Positions 31,549 through 57,484 of a stretch of DNA of 64,000 nucleotides are shown here, piece by piece. Position numbers and translations under genes: made by a program. A model generated the notes under the pieces. The model was not told the DNA's origin. It was given only the letters and a program-made list of their open reading frames with translations, and did not search any database. Numbering within the stretch: the stretch's first letter is position 1; each line of letters opens with the position of its first letter. Origin of the DNA: Paractinoplanes rishiriensis (GTDB taxonomy: Bacteria; Actinomycetota; Actinomycetes; Mycobacteriales; Micromonosporaceae); the NCBI RefSeq assembly GCF_016862375.1, contig NZ_BOMV01000064.1:33588-97587 (forward strand), written 5' to 3'.

Positions 31549-31550
31549 CC
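31532..31550. promoter_or_regulatory. Tandem TCTTAGCC repeats, 11-bp period, upstream of response regulator
   Basis: TCTTAGCC at 31532-31539 and again at 31543-31550 are identical 8-base direct repeats one helical turn apart, the usual form of an OmpR-family binding site. They end 43 bases before the GTG of the response-regulator gene, suggesting autoregulation. Confidence 0.55.
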
Positions 31551-31593
31551 GCCGACCGCAGAGCCCGCTCGTCCCCGTGTGTCAGGGTGAGGC

Positions 31594-32280
31594 GTGCGGA
31601 TCCTGGTGGTGGAGGACGACGCGGCGGTCCGCGACTCGCTGGCCCGTACCCTGCGCTTCGAGGGACACCGGGTGGACACCGCGGAGGACGGCCGGGCGGC
31701 GCTCGACGCGGTGCGCGCCGGCGAGCCGGACGCGATGATCCTGGACGTCAGCATGCCCCGGCTGGACGGCCTGCAGACCTGCCGCCAGTTGCGCGCCGAC
31801 GGGGTGTTCCTGCCGGTGCTCATGCTCACCGCCCGGGACAGCGTCGGCGACCGGGTGGCCGGCCTGGACGCCGGCGCCGACGACTACCTGGTGAAACCGT
31901 TCGCGCTGCAGGAGCTGCTGGCCCGGCTGCGGGCGCTGCTGCGCCGGTCAGCGCTCAACTCCTTCGATCAGGCCAAGGGGCTCACGTTCGCCGACCTCCG
32001 GCTCGACCCGGACACCCGCGAGGTGTGGCGCGGTGACCGGCCGCTGCGGCTGACCCGCACCGAGTTCGCCATCCTGGAGGCGTTCCTGCGGCACCCGCGG
32101 CAGGTGCTGAGCCGGGCCGCGCTGTTCGACCAGGTCTGGGGCTACGACTTCGGCGAGTCCTCGAACAGCGTGCACGTCTACCTCGGCTACCTGCGCCGCA
32201 AACTGGAGGCGGACGGCGGTTCGCGGCTGCTGCACACGGTCCGCGGCGTCGGCTTCGTGCTGCGCGAGGAACCGCTGTGA
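31594..32280 (+). CDS. OmpR/MprA-type response regulator
   Basis: 228 aa. Receiver domain: RILVVEDDAAVRDSLARTL with the acidic pair, phospho-acceptor Asp51 in AMILDVSMPRLDGL, Thr in VLMLTARDSVGDR and Lys in DDYLVKPFALQELLARLRAL. Winged-helix DNA-binding domain: LRLDPDTREVWRGDRPLRLT, RTEFAILEAFLRHPRQVLSR, SNSVHVYLGYLRRKLE and LLHTVRGVGFVL. It is the transcription factor of a two-component system; its TGA overlaps the kinase GTG as GTGA. The family resemblance is to MprA/envelope-stress regulators. Confidence 0.93.
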   Translation: MRILVVEDDAAVRDSLARTLRFEGHRVDTAEDGRAALDAVRAGEPDAMILDVSMPRLDGLQTCRQLRADGVFLPVLMLTARDSVGDRVAGLDAGADDYLVKPFALQELLARLRALLRRSALNSFDQAKGLTFADLRLDPDTREVWRGDRPLRLTRTEFAILEAFLRHPRQVLSRAALFDQVWGYDFGESSNSVHVYLGYLRRKLEADGGSRLLHTVRGVGFVLREEPL

Positions 32281-33668
32281 CCGGCTGGTGGCGCCGCCGG
32301 TCGCTGCACACCCGGCTGTCGCTGCTGGTCACCACCGCGGTCGGCGCCGCGGTCGTCGGTTTCGCGGTGGCCGCCTGGGTGGCCGTCGAGGAACTCCAGC
32401 AGCACCGCCTGTCGGCCGAACTGACCGCGGACGCGGCGGCGATCGCGGCCCAGCACACGACCCGGCCCCGCCCCGGACCGCCACCGCCGGGCCGGGGCGG
32501 TGGCCGGCCCCCGCACGTACTCGGCCCGCGCTGGCAGGTCCTGGACGCCCGGGGCACCGTGGTGAACGCGCCGGACGAGCCGCTGCCGATCACCTCGAAG
32601 GCGCACGGGGTGGCCACCGCCCGGCACCACGCCGTGCAGGAGCGGGTCCGGATCGGCCGGGACAACTACCAGATGCTGACCATGCCGATCGGCGACGGCG
32701 GCGCCGTGCAGGTGGCCGTCGACCTGGACGACAGCAGCCGCACCCTGACCCTGCTGGCCCTGCTGCTGGCCGGCGGCTGCGTGATCGGCATCGCCGGCGC
32801 CGCGTTCGCCGGCCGCGCGGTGGCCCGGGCCGGTCTGCAGCCGGTGGAACGCCTCACCGAGGCGGTAGAGGTGGTGGCCGCCACCACCGACCTGACCAAA
32901 CCGATCGAGGTGCGCGGCGACGACGAGATCGCCCGGCTGGGCCGCTCGGTCAACACCATGCTGGCCGCCATCGACACCGCTCGGCGCAGCCAGCGCGCCC
33001 TGGTCGAGGACGCCGGCCACGAGCTGCGGACCCCGCTGACCAGCATCCGCACCAACGTCGAGCTGCTGCTGACCGTCGAGCGCCAGCCCGGACTGGCCCA
33101 CCGCCTGCCCGCGGAGGAACGCGAGAAGCTGCTCAGCGACCTGGACGCCCAGGTGCGCGAGCTGGCGACGCTGACCACGGAACTGGTGGAACTGGCCCGC
33201 GAGGACACCACCCGCGAGGCGGCCGAGGAACTGGAACTGGCCGGCGTCATCACCCAGGCGGTCAACCGGGTGCGCACCCGGGCCCCCGGCCTGACGTTCG
33301 TGACGGAACTGCAGCCGGTGGCGGTCCTGGGCCGCCCCGGTGAGCTGGAGCGGATGGCCGTGAACGTGCTGGACAACGCGGCCAAGTGGAGCCCGCCGGG
33401 CGGGTCGGTGCGAGTGACGCTGACCGGCGACGGCCCGCAGTGGTGCCGATTCACGGTGACCGACACCGGCCCCGGCATAGCCGAGGACGATCTGCCGTAC
33501 GTCTTCGACCGTTTCTACCGGGCGGCGGCCGCCCGCGCGATGCCCGGCTCGGGCCTGGGCCTGGCAATCGTGGCGCAGACCGCGAGCCAGCACGGCGGCT
33601 TGGTCAAGGCCGGCCCGAACGAGCCGCACGGCACGGTCCTGACCGTCCGCCTGCCGCGTACGGCCTAG
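32277..33668 (+). CDS. Sensor histidine kinase, MprB-like
   Basis: 463 aa. Two membrane segments (about 15-35 and 156-178) flank an extracytoplasmic sensor of about 120 residues containing a Pro/Gly-rich patch (PRPGPPPPGRGGGRPP). HAMP domain follows, then HisKA with the phospho-acceptor His248 in EDAGHELRTPLTSI, and a HATPase domain with N box NVLDNAAKWSP, G1 DTGPGIAEDDLPYVFDRFYR and G2 PGSGLGLAIV. It phosphorylates the response regulator encoded immediately upstream, with which it is translationally coupled. Its stop overlaps by four bases the stop of the convergent formyltransferase gene. Confidence 0.93.
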   Translation: MTGWWRRRSLHTRLSLLVTTAVGAAVVGFAVAAWVAVEELQQHRLSAELTADAAAIAAQHTTRPRPGPPPPGRGGGRPPHVLGPRWQVLDARGTVVNAPDEPLPITSKAHGVATARHHAVQERVRIGRDNYQMLTMPIGDGGAVQVAVDLDDSSRTLTLLALLLAGGCVIGIAGAAFAGRAVARAGLQPVERLTEAVEVVAATTDLTKPIEVRGDDEIARLGRSVNTMLAAIDTARRSQRALVEDAGHELRTPLTSIRTNVELLLTVERQPGLAHRLPAEEREKLLSDLDAQVRELATLTTELVELAREDTTREAAEELELAGVITQAVNRVRTRAPGLTFVTELQPVAVLGRPGELERMAVNVLDNAAKWSPPGGSVRVTLTGDGPQWCRFTVTDTGPGIAEDDLPYVFDRFYRAAAARAMPGSGLGLAIVAQTASQHGGLVKAGPNEPHGTVLTVRLPRTA

Positions 33669-34612
33669 GCGGTGCCGGTGAGGTATCCGCCCATCGACGT
33701 GAAGTAGTCCTGAGCCGCCAGCTCGGTGCCGTCCTCGGTGCGGACCCGGGTGATCAGCAGGCCGTGCTCACGCCCGCGTCGCGCGTCGGCGCCGGCGACG
33801 ATCGCCACGCCGTCGCCCTCGCGGTAGAAGATGCGCCCGGGGGTGCCGCCGTAGCGGTTCTGCGACACCTCGGCCGACAGGATCTCCAGCCGGCGGCCGC
33901 GGTGGAAGGTGTAGGCGCTGGGGTACGGGTACGACTGGGCCCGGACCAGGCGGTCGAGCTCCTCAGGGGACCAGGTCCAATCGATCCGGCAGTCCTCGTC
34001 AGCCCGCTTGTGAAAGAAGCTGGCCCGGGACCGGTCCTGCTTCGTCCAGTCGGTGCGGCCCGAGCCGAGCAGTTCCAGTCCGTCCACCGTGATCGGGCCG
34101 AACAGCTCGAGCGTGCGGTGGAACAGGTCGGTCGTGGTGTCGCGCGGGCCGACCGGCACCGCCCGCTGCAGCACGATGTCGCCCGCGTCGAGGGTCTCGT
34201 CCATGAGGTGCGCGGTGACGCCGACCTCCTTCTCGCCGTTGATCAGCGCCCAGATCAGCGGCGAGAAGCCCGCATAGGCGGGCAGCAGCGAGTCGTGCAC
34301 GTTGAGCGTGCCGAGCCGGGGCAGGTTGAAGATCCGCGGCGGGATCCAGGTGCGCCAGTTGGTGGCGACGATGACGTCGGACTCGGCCGCGCGCAGCTGT
34401 TCGAAGAGTTCGTCGTCGTCCGGCCGGGTGCGGAGCAGGACCGGCACGCCGTGCTTCTCGGCCAGGTCGGCCACCGAGTCGTCCCAGATCTTCTCGTAGG
34501 CATGGTCGCTCTTGGGATGGGTGACCACGAGCGCCACCTCATGCTCGGATTCGAGCAGCGCCTGCAGGGTGCGGTGTCCCCAGGTCTGATATCCGAACAT
34601 TGTTACCCGCAT
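33665..34612 (-). CDS. Formyltransferase for hydroxyornithine (CchA-like)
   Basis: 315 aa. It has the formyl-THF transferase fold: RVTMFGYQTWGHRTLQALL, then the catalytic Asn-His and Ser-Leu-Leu-Pro loop in GTLNVHDSLLPAYAGFSPLI, and the Asp loop GVTAHLMDETLDAGDIVLQ; the C-terminal part resembles the Fmt C domain. It is not the housekeeping methionyl-tRNA enzyme by context: it sits in an iron-regulated siderophore locus, as CchA does in the coelichelin cluster, where such enzymes formylate N5-hydroxyornithine. It probably supplies N5-formyl-N5-hydroxyornithine for the NRPS. An iron box lies 51 bases upstream of its ATG (34612), which has AGAGGA as ribosome site. Confidence 0.85.
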   Translation of the reverse strand: MRVTMFGYQTWGHRTLQALLESEHEVALVVTHPKSDHAYEKIWDDSVADLAEKHGVPVLLRTRPDDDELFEQLRAAESDVIVATNWRTWIPPRIFNLPRLGTLNVHDSLLPAYAGFSPLIWALINGEKEVGVTAHLMDETLDAGDIVLQRAVPVGPRDTTTDLFHRTLELFGPITVDGLELLGSGRTDWTKQDRSRASFFHKRADEDCRIDWTWSPEELDRLVRAQSYPYPSAYTFHRGRRLEILSAEVSQNRYGGTPGRIFYREGDGVAIVAGADARRGREHGLLITRVRTEDGTELAAQDYFTSMGGYLTGTA

Positions 34613-34663
34613 GGGTGATGTCCTCTCCTGCAGCCGTCCCGATGGACTTCGGCGCGATCGTAC

Positions 34664-34682
34664 TATCCTTAGCCTTACCTAA
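34664..34682. promoter_or_regulatory. Iron box (IdeR/DmdR-type) upstream of formyltransferase
   Basis: On the minus strand TTAGGTAAGGCTAAGGATA compares with the consensus TTAGGTTAGGCTAACCTAA; the first half matches at all but one base, the second half is weaker. It is followed by a TAGTAC -10-like sequence. Confidence 0.65.
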
Positions 34683-34700
34683 CCTACGGGTCTGCCGGCG

Positions 34701-35507
<807 letters not shown>

Positions 35508-35509
35508 TG

Positions 35510-36571
35510 TCAGCCTCCACTACCGGCTCGGTTGGCGCGCGCGAGCAGCCACAGCAGGAATGCCGCGCCGAGCGCACCGGTGACGACACCGACGGGCATC
35601 TCGGCGTCCGGGACGAGATAGCGGGCGAGCAGGTCGCTCGCGAGCACCATGACGGCTCCGGTCAGCGCGGAGGCGAGCGGCGGCGGCGTGGCCCGGCCGG
35701 CCAGCCGCTGTGCCACCTGCGGCGCGGCGAGGGCGACGAACAGCACCGGCCCGGCTGCCGCGGTGGCGAAGGCCACCAGCCCGACGCCGGCGAGGAGCAG
35801 GCCGATCCGGGCGCGCTGGACCGGCGTGCCCAGCCCGCGGGCCACGTCGTCGCCCAGCGCCAGGGTCTGGCTCCACCTGGTGAGCAGCAGCGTCACCGGA
35901 AGCAGCACGCCGACCGCCACGGCCAGCGGCAGCACCGTCTCCCAGCCGCGACCGTTGATGCTGCCGACCAGCCAGCCGAACGCCTCCTGAGCCTGGTGCA
36001 GCTTGGCCCGGGTCAGCAGGTAGTCGGTGGCACTGGTGCACATCCAGGCGACGCCGATGCCGACGAGCACGATGCGGTACCCGCTGGCCCCGCGTCGCCA
36101 GGCCAGCACGTAGATCAGGACGGCCGTGGCGAACGCGCCGAGCACCCCCGCGGTCGAGCCGCTCAGCCCGGAGCGTCCGCCGAGGACGATCACGCCGACC
36201 ACGGCGGTGGTCGCTCCCGCGTTGATTCCGATCATGTCCGGGCTGGCCAGCGGGTTCCGGGTGATCGTCTGGAAGACGGCGCCGGAGACCGCGAACGCCG
36301 CACCGACCAGCATGCCGGTCAGCGCACGCGGCAGCCGGAGTTCGCGGACGATGAAGGACGACCCGGCGCTGTCGCCGCCGGCCAGGGCGCGCAGGACGTC
36401 CGGCAGGCCGATCGGATAGTCGCCCACGGCGAGGCCGACGCAGAGCAGGGCGAACGTCGCCGCGGCCAGCGCGACACAGACGACCACGGTCCGCGGTGGC
36501 ACCACCCCGGAGACCGGCGGCGTGGACAGCCGGAACGCGCCCGGCCGGGTCAGGGTGCCACGAGTCGCCAT
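35510..36571 (-). CDS. FecCD-family siderophore permease, second subunit
   Basis: 353 aa with about nine to ten membrane segments. LRLPRALTGMLVGAAFAVSG, TRNPLASPDMIGINAGATTA, WLVGSINGRGWETVLPL, LALGDDVARGLG and GPVLFVALAAPQVAQRL are the conserved FecCD blocks. It pairs with the permease encoded upstream to form the membrane channel for ferric siderophore. Its ATG shares one base with the upstream TGA (TGATG at 36571), so the two are coupled. Confidence 0.92.
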   Translation of the reverse strand: MATRGTLTRPGAFRLSTPPVSGVVPPRTVVVCVALAAATFALLCVGLAVGDYPIGLPDVLRALAGGDSAGSSFIVRELRLPRALTGMLVGAAFAVSGAVFQTITRNPLASPDMIGINAGATTAVVGVIVLGGRSGLSGSTAGVLGAFATAVLIYVLAWRRGASGYRIVLVGIGVAWMCTSATDYLLTRAKLHQAQEAFGWLVGSINGRGWETVLPLAVAVGVLLPVTLLLTRWSQTLALGDDVARGLGTPVQRARIGLLLAGVGLVAFATAAAGPVLFVALAAPQVAQRLAGRATPPPLASALTGAVMVLASDLLARYLVPDAEMPVGVVTGALGAAFLLWLLARANRAGSGG

Positions 36572-37638
36572 CAGAGCTCGACCGTCCGGTGGCGCCGGAC
36601 CAGAGCGATGAAGAACGGGCCGCCGAGGAACGCGACGACGATGCCCGCCTGTACCTCCTCTGGCCGGGTGACCACTCGGCCGACGATGTCCGCGAACAGC
36701 AGCAGGCAGGGCGCGAGCAGGGCGGTGGCGGGCAGCAGCCAGCGATGGTCCGGTCCGGTGATCAGCCGGGCGACGTGCGGCACCACGAGTCCGATGAAGA
36801 CGATCGGGCCAGCCATGGCGACGGCCGTGCCGGCCAGCAGGGTGATCGCCGCAACGGCCCGGATCCGGATCGCGCCGACCCGGCGGCCCAGCGCGACCGC
36901 GGTGTCGTCGCCGAGCGCGAGGCTGTTGAGCGCCGGCCCGGCCGTCACGGCCAGCAGGACGCCGGCCGCCAGCAACGGCGCCATCCGCGACAGCATGGCG
37001 GGGTCGGCGCCGGTGAGCGAGCCGGCCGACCAGAATCGGAAGCGGTTGAGCGCCTCGGGATGCCGGAGCGCGATCGCGCTGGCGCACGAGCCCAGCAGGA
37101 AGGTGAGCGCGATGCCGGCCAGGGCGATCTTCACCGGGGTGGCGCCGCCGTGGCCCATGCTGCCGAGCACCTGGACGGCCACCGCGCCGGCGAGCGCCCC
37201 GGCGAGCGCGAACCACACGTACTCGGAGGCGGCGCTCATGCCGAAGGCGGCCACCGCGACCACGACGGCGAAGGACGCACCGGCGCTGACGCCGAGCAGG
37301 CCCGGGTCGGCCAGCGGGTTGCGGGTGAGGCCCTGCATCAGGGCGCCCGCCAGTCCGAGTGCGATCCCGACCAGGACGGCACACCCGGTCCGGGGCATCC
37401 GTACGCCCCAGACGATCGCGTCGACCTGCGGATTCACCCCCCGCGCGGCGGCCCGGTCGATGACCGCGCGGACCACCTCGTCGAGCGGAACCGCCTTGCT
37501 GCCGGCGGCGAGTGAGGCGACACACAATCCCGCGAGAACGGCGGCGGCGACAAGCAGCAGCGCCGGCCGCGCGGTCGCCGCAACGGCGATGCGTCGCGGC
37601 GCTGCGGCGGTCGCGGTGCCGGTCGTGCGTGTCGTCAT
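36571..37638 (-). CDS. FecCD-family siderophore permease, first subunit
   Basis: 355 aa with about ten membrane segments. VRMPRTGCAVLVGIALGLAG, TRNPLADPGLLGVSAGASFA, FWSAGSLTGADP, LALGDDTAVALGRRVG and GPIVFIGLVVPHVARL identify FecCD. It is the first gene of the importer operon; GGAGG precedes the ATG at 37638, and an iron box lies 75 bases upstream, shared with the divergent binding-protein gene. Confidence 0.92.
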   Translation of the reverse strand: MTTRTTGTATAAAPRRIAVAATARPALLLVAAAVLAGLCVASLAAGSKAVPLDEVVRAVIDRAAARGVNPQVDAIVWGVRMPRTGCAVLVGIALGLAGALMQGLTRNPLADPGLLGVSAGASFAVVVAVAAFGMSAASEYVWFALAGALAGAVAVQVLGSMGHGGATPVKIALAGIALTFLLGSCASAIALRHPEALNRFRFWSAGSLTGADPAMLSRMAPLLAAGVLLAVTAGPALNSLALGDDTAVALGRRVGAIRIRAVAAITLLAGTAVAMAGPIVFIGLVVPHVARLITGPDHRWLLPATALLAPCLLLFADIVGRVVTRPEEVQAGIVVAFLGGPFFIALVRRHRTVEL

Positions 37639-37713
37639 CCTGCCTCCACCGTGAACATCGGGGACATGCTAGGGGCCGCCCATCGATCGTCGTGCGGGTA
37701 GGCCGCTTGTGAC

Positions 37714-37732
37714 TTAGGGTAGGCTCACCTTA
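37714..37732. promoter_or_regulatory. Iron box between the importer operon and the binding-protein/NRPS operon
   Basis: TTAGGGTAGGCTCACCTTA matches TTAGGTTAGGCTAACCTAA at 16 of 19 positions. It lies in the divergent promoter region and should let an IdeR/DmdR repressor shut off both sides when iron is sufficient. Confidence 0.85.
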
Positions 37733-37771
37733 CGATGGCCGCGACCGTGTCGCCCCGTCGGAGGGAATCCG

Positions 37772-38818
37772 TTGCTCACGTTCCCGAGCTCCACCGTGCA
37801 CTCGCCCGTCGTCCACCGTCCCCGGTCGGTGGCGGCGCGGATGACCGCGGTGCTCGCCGCGGCCGTTCTGGCAGTCACCGGCTGCGCGAGCACGGAGACC
37901 GCCACGCCAGATCCGCAGTCGAGCGCGTCCACCGGGACCGGCTTCCCGGTGAGCGTCAGCCACAAGTACGGCGCGACCGAGATCAAAGCCGCGCCCGCTC
38001 GGGTGGTCACCCTCGGGCTGAGCGACCAGGACCCGGTGCTGGCACTGGGTGTGGTCCCGGTCGGCGCGATCGACTGGTTCCTCGAGCGGCCCTACGGCAA
38101 GTGGCCGTGGGCGCAGCCGCTCTGGGCCGGCAAGACACCGGAGATCGTCGGTGAGCGCGACGAGTTCAACCTCGAGAAGGTCGCCGCCCTCAAGCCGGAC
38201 CTGATCATCGGGCTGTACTCGGGCATGAGCAAGGACCAGTACGACAAGCTCTCCAAGATCGCCCCGACCGTGGCCCAGCCGGTCGGGTTCGACGACTACG
38301 CGGCGCCCTGGCAGGACATGACCCGCCTGGCCGGCAAGGCCCTGGGCCGCGAGGCCAAGGCCGAGGAACTGATCGCCGCCATCGACGCCCAGCTGGCCAA
38401 GCTCGCGGCCGGGCACCCGGAGTTCGCCGGCAAGTCGGTGGCGGTGGTGGAGCCGTACGAGCCCGGCAAGTACGCGGTCTTCGCGCCCGACGACCCCAAG
38501 GTCGTGCTGCTGACCAAGCTCGGCTTCACGGTGCCGAAGCCCATCGTGGACGCGGTCGGCAACGAGTACGCGGCCGAGATCGGCTCCGAGCAGCTGTCCC
38601 TCGTCGACGTCGACAAGCTGGTCTTCCTCACCGCCGATGCCAAGACCGAATCCACCGTCAAGGCCGACAAGGTCTACGGCACCCTCGCCGTGGCCAAGGA
38701 GAACCGGGCGGTGTTCCTGCCCTACGAGGAGCCGCCGCTCGGCGCGGCGCTGTCGTTCAGCACGGTGCTGAGCATCCCGTACGCCCTCGACCAGCTGGTT
38801 CCGCTGCTGTCCGAGTAG
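37772..38818 (+). CDS. Ferric-siderophore-binding lipoprotein
   Basis: 348 aa. The start is most likely TTG 37772, six bases after GGAGGG; no ATG or better-placed GTG precedes the signal peptide. The lipobox LAVTGC (Cys near residue 38) anchors it outside the membrane. The rest is a PF01497-type bilobed binding protein: ARVVTLGLSDQDPVLALGV, AALKPDLIIGLYSGMSKDQYDKL, and KLVFLTADAKTES. It captures the ferric siderophore and delivers it to the FecCD/FecE transporter. It leads the operon that continues, after 60 bases, into the NRPS gene. Confidence 0.92.
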   Translation: MLTFPSSTVHSPVVHRPRSVAARMTAVLAAAVLAVTGCASTETATPDPQSSASTGTGFPVSVSHKYGATEIKAAPARVVTLGLSDQDPVLALGVVPVGAIDWFLERPYGKWPWAQPLWAGKTPEIVGERDEFNLEKVAALKPDLIIGLYSGMSKDQYDKLSKIAPTVAQPVGFDDYAAPWQDMTRLAGKALGREAKAEELIAAIDAQLAKLAAGHPEFAGKSVAVVEPYEPGKYAVFAPDDPKVVLLTKLGFTVPKPIVDAVGNEYAAEIGSEQLSLVDVDKLVFLTADAKTESTVKADKVYGTLAVAKENRAVFLPYEEPPLGAALSFSTVLSIPYALDQLVPLLSE

Positions 38819-38878
38819 GGCGTCCGCAGACCCTCAGACTTCCACACCTACGTCACCCTCGAGGGGCGGTACTTCGCT

Positions 38879-55482
<16,604 letters not shown>

Positions 55483-55486
<4 letters not shown>

Positions 55487-55695
55487 CCAACCCCTTCGAG
55501 GACCCCGACGGCCGGTATCTGGTGCTGGTCAACGACGAGGACCAGCACTCACTGTGGCCCACGTTCGTCGACGTACCGGCCGGGTGGCGGGTCGTGTACG
55601 GCGAGGAGTCCCGGACCGCGTGCCTCGACTACGTCGAGCGCACCTGGACCGACCTGCGTCCCCGGTCGCTGCGCGAGCAGATGAACGTGACCTGA
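55483..55695 (+). CDS. MbtH-like protein
   Basis: 70 aa, the standard MbtH length. TNPFEDPDGRYLVLVNDEDQ, HSLWPTFVDVPAGWRVVYGE, CLDYVERTWTDLRPRSLRE contain the invariant Ser-Leu-Trp-Pro, the second and third conserved Trp and the Arg-Pro-x-Ser-Leu motif. MbtH proteins bind NRPS adenylation domains and are needed for their folding or activity. Its ATG overlaps the NRPS stop as ATGA, so it is made with the synthetase. Confidence 0.96.
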
Positions 55696-55699
55696 CCGG

Positions 55700-57484
55700 C
55701 TATCCGGCGGGGCGGTGGCCGGCCCAGGCGCGCCACAGTGCGGCATAGCGGCCGTCCGGGCGTACCGACAGCTCGGCGTGGGTGCCGGTCTCGACCACCC
55801 GCCCGGCGTCCAGCAACACGACCCGGTCGGCCGCGGCGGCCTGGGTGAGCCGATGGGCCACCACGATGCCGGTGCGCCCGGCGAGCGCCTCCGCCACGGC
55901 GGCCTCGAGCAGCCGGGCCCCGGCGCTACCGGCCTCCGCGGTCGCCTCGTCGAGGACGGCGATCGGTGGGTCGGCCAGCACGAGCCGGGCCAGCGCCAAC
56001 TGCTGTGCCTGGGTGACGGTGAGCCGGTGCCCGCCGTCGCCGACCACCGTGCCGAGCCCGTCCGGCAGCGCGTCCAGCCAGTCGCCGGCGCCGACCCGGA
56101 CCAGTGCGGCCCGCAGCTCGTCGTCGGTGGCGGCGGGCCGGGCCAGCCGGAGGTCGTCGCCGAGCGGGCCGGCGAACACGTGCACCTCCTGCGTGACGAT
56201 GATCACCAGGCGCCGTACCTCGGCCGGGTCGAGGTCGTCCAACTTGGTCCCGCCCAGCCGGACCACCCCGCCGGTCGGCCGGCGTACGCCGGCGATCAGC
56301 CCGGCCAGGGTGGTCTTGCCCGCGCCGCTCGCGCCGACCAGCGCCACCCGTTCCGCCGCGCCCACCTCCAGGTCGACGCCCCGCAGGACGGGCTGGTCCG
56401 GCTGGTAGGCGTGGTCGACAGCCTCCACCGTGACGGTGGCCGGTGCCGGGCGCGTGACCGCGTCGCCGGCCGGCCCGGCCGGTGCCGCCAGGTCGGTCAC
56501 CCCGACCAGCCGCATGAGGCTGGCGGCCGCGGCCTGCGCGTCGTCGACCAGCCCGAGCGCCGTGTTGATCGGCACGAACAGGCTGTGGAAGTAGAGCGCG
56601 GCGACGGTGGCCGCGCCGATGGTCGCCGACCCGTCGCGGACCAGCAGGAAGCCGGTCACCAGCACCGCGGCGAGGCCGACGAACTCGGCCAGGTTGAGCC
56701 GGCCGTAGAACCGGGTCAGCACCCGGACTCCGCGCATCGTCCAGTCGATCGCGTCGAGCGAACGGGCGCGGACCAGCTCCTGATGCCGGTCCTGGAGCTG
56801 GAGGACCCGAACGGTGCGGGCGCTGCCGACCGTCTCCTGCAACTGGTGTTGCAGCGCACCTACCGACACCCGCTGACCGGCGTACAGCGGGAGGGCCCGG
56901 CCGGTGTACCACCGTACGGTCCGCCATTGGATCGGCACGGCCAGCAGCGCGGCAACCAGAAAGCGCCAGTCGAGGACGGCGAGCCCGAGCGCGGTGAGCC
57001 CGATGGTGAGCACCGAGCGGGCGAGCTCGGGCAGCGCGCTGCGCACGGCGGTGGCGATCGCCGTGACGTCGTTGGTGACCCGCGAGGTCAGATCCCCGAC
57101 GCCGGCCTCCTCGACCTGGTCCAGGGGCAGCGCGAGGACCCGCTCGACGAACCGTTCCCGGAGGTCGGCGACCATGCCCTCGCCGAGCCGGGCGACCAGG
57201 GTGAGGCCCCAGCCGGCCGCGACCGCCTGGCCGGCCGCGACCAGGATCAGGGCGACCACCGGCCCGTTGAGAGCGCCGGCCGGCCGGCCGGCGGCGACCA
57301 GGTCGACGATGAGGCCGAGCAGCCGGATCGTGACCAGCCCCACGGCGGTCCCGGTGGCCAGCACGGCCACGGCGAGGACCGCCAGCCGCCACCGCGAGCG
57401 CAGCAGGCGCCGGACCGCCGCCCACGTCTGCGCGCCGGTAGCGGTGGGCAGCAGGGCGCGCCCGGACGTCGGGTCGTTCGTCAT
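55700..57484 (-). CDS. ABC exporter half (TMD-NBD) with degenerate signature
   Basis: 594 aa: about six membrane segments (residues 30-310) then a nucleotide-binding domain. Walker A is intact (LVGASGAGKTTLAGL), Walker B is IAVLDEATAEAG, but the LSGGQ signature is replaced by LTVTQAQQLALARL. The partner encoded just upstream has the reverse defects, so the two should form a heterodimeric exporter with one active and one degenerate ATP site. By context it probably exports the siderophore; related exporters lie in coelichelin-type clusters. Its ATG shares a base with the partner's TGA. It is convergent with the mbtH-like gene. Confidence 0.9.
   Translation of the reverse strand: MTNDPTSGRALLPTATGAQTWAAVRRLLRSRWRLAVLAVAVLATGTAVGLVTIRLLGLIVDLVAAGRPAGALNGPVVALILVAAGQAVAAGWGLTLVARLGEGMVADLRERFVERVLALPLDQVEEAGVGDLTSRVTNDVTAIATAVRSALPELARSVLTIGLTALGLAVLDWRFLVAALLAVPIQWRTVRWYTGRALPLYAGQRVSVGALQHQLQETVGSARTVRVLQLQDRHQELVRARSLDAIDWTMRGVRVLTRFYGRLNLAEFVGLAAVLVTGFLLVRDGSATIGAATVAALYFHSLFVPINTALGLVDDAQAAAASLMRLVGVTDLAAPAGPAGDAVTRPAPATVTVEAVDHAYQPDQPVLRGVDLEVGAAERVALVGASGAGKTTLAGLIAGVRRPTGGVVRLGGTKLDDLDPAEVRRLVIIVTQEVHVFAGPLGDDLRLARPAATDDELRAALVRVGAGDWLDALPDGLGTVVGDGGHRLTVTQAQQLALARLVLADPPIAVLDEATAEAGSAGARLLEAAVAEALAGRTGIVVAHRLTQAAAADRVVLLDAGRVVETGTHAELSVRPDGRYAALWRAWAGHRPAG

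Noticed and set aside
33665..34612. Housekeeping methionyl-tRNA formyltransferase
   Set aside because: The fold matches, but the iron box and the siderophore importer/NRPS context and absence of def or rsmB neighbours fit a CchA-like hydroxyornithine formyltransferase.
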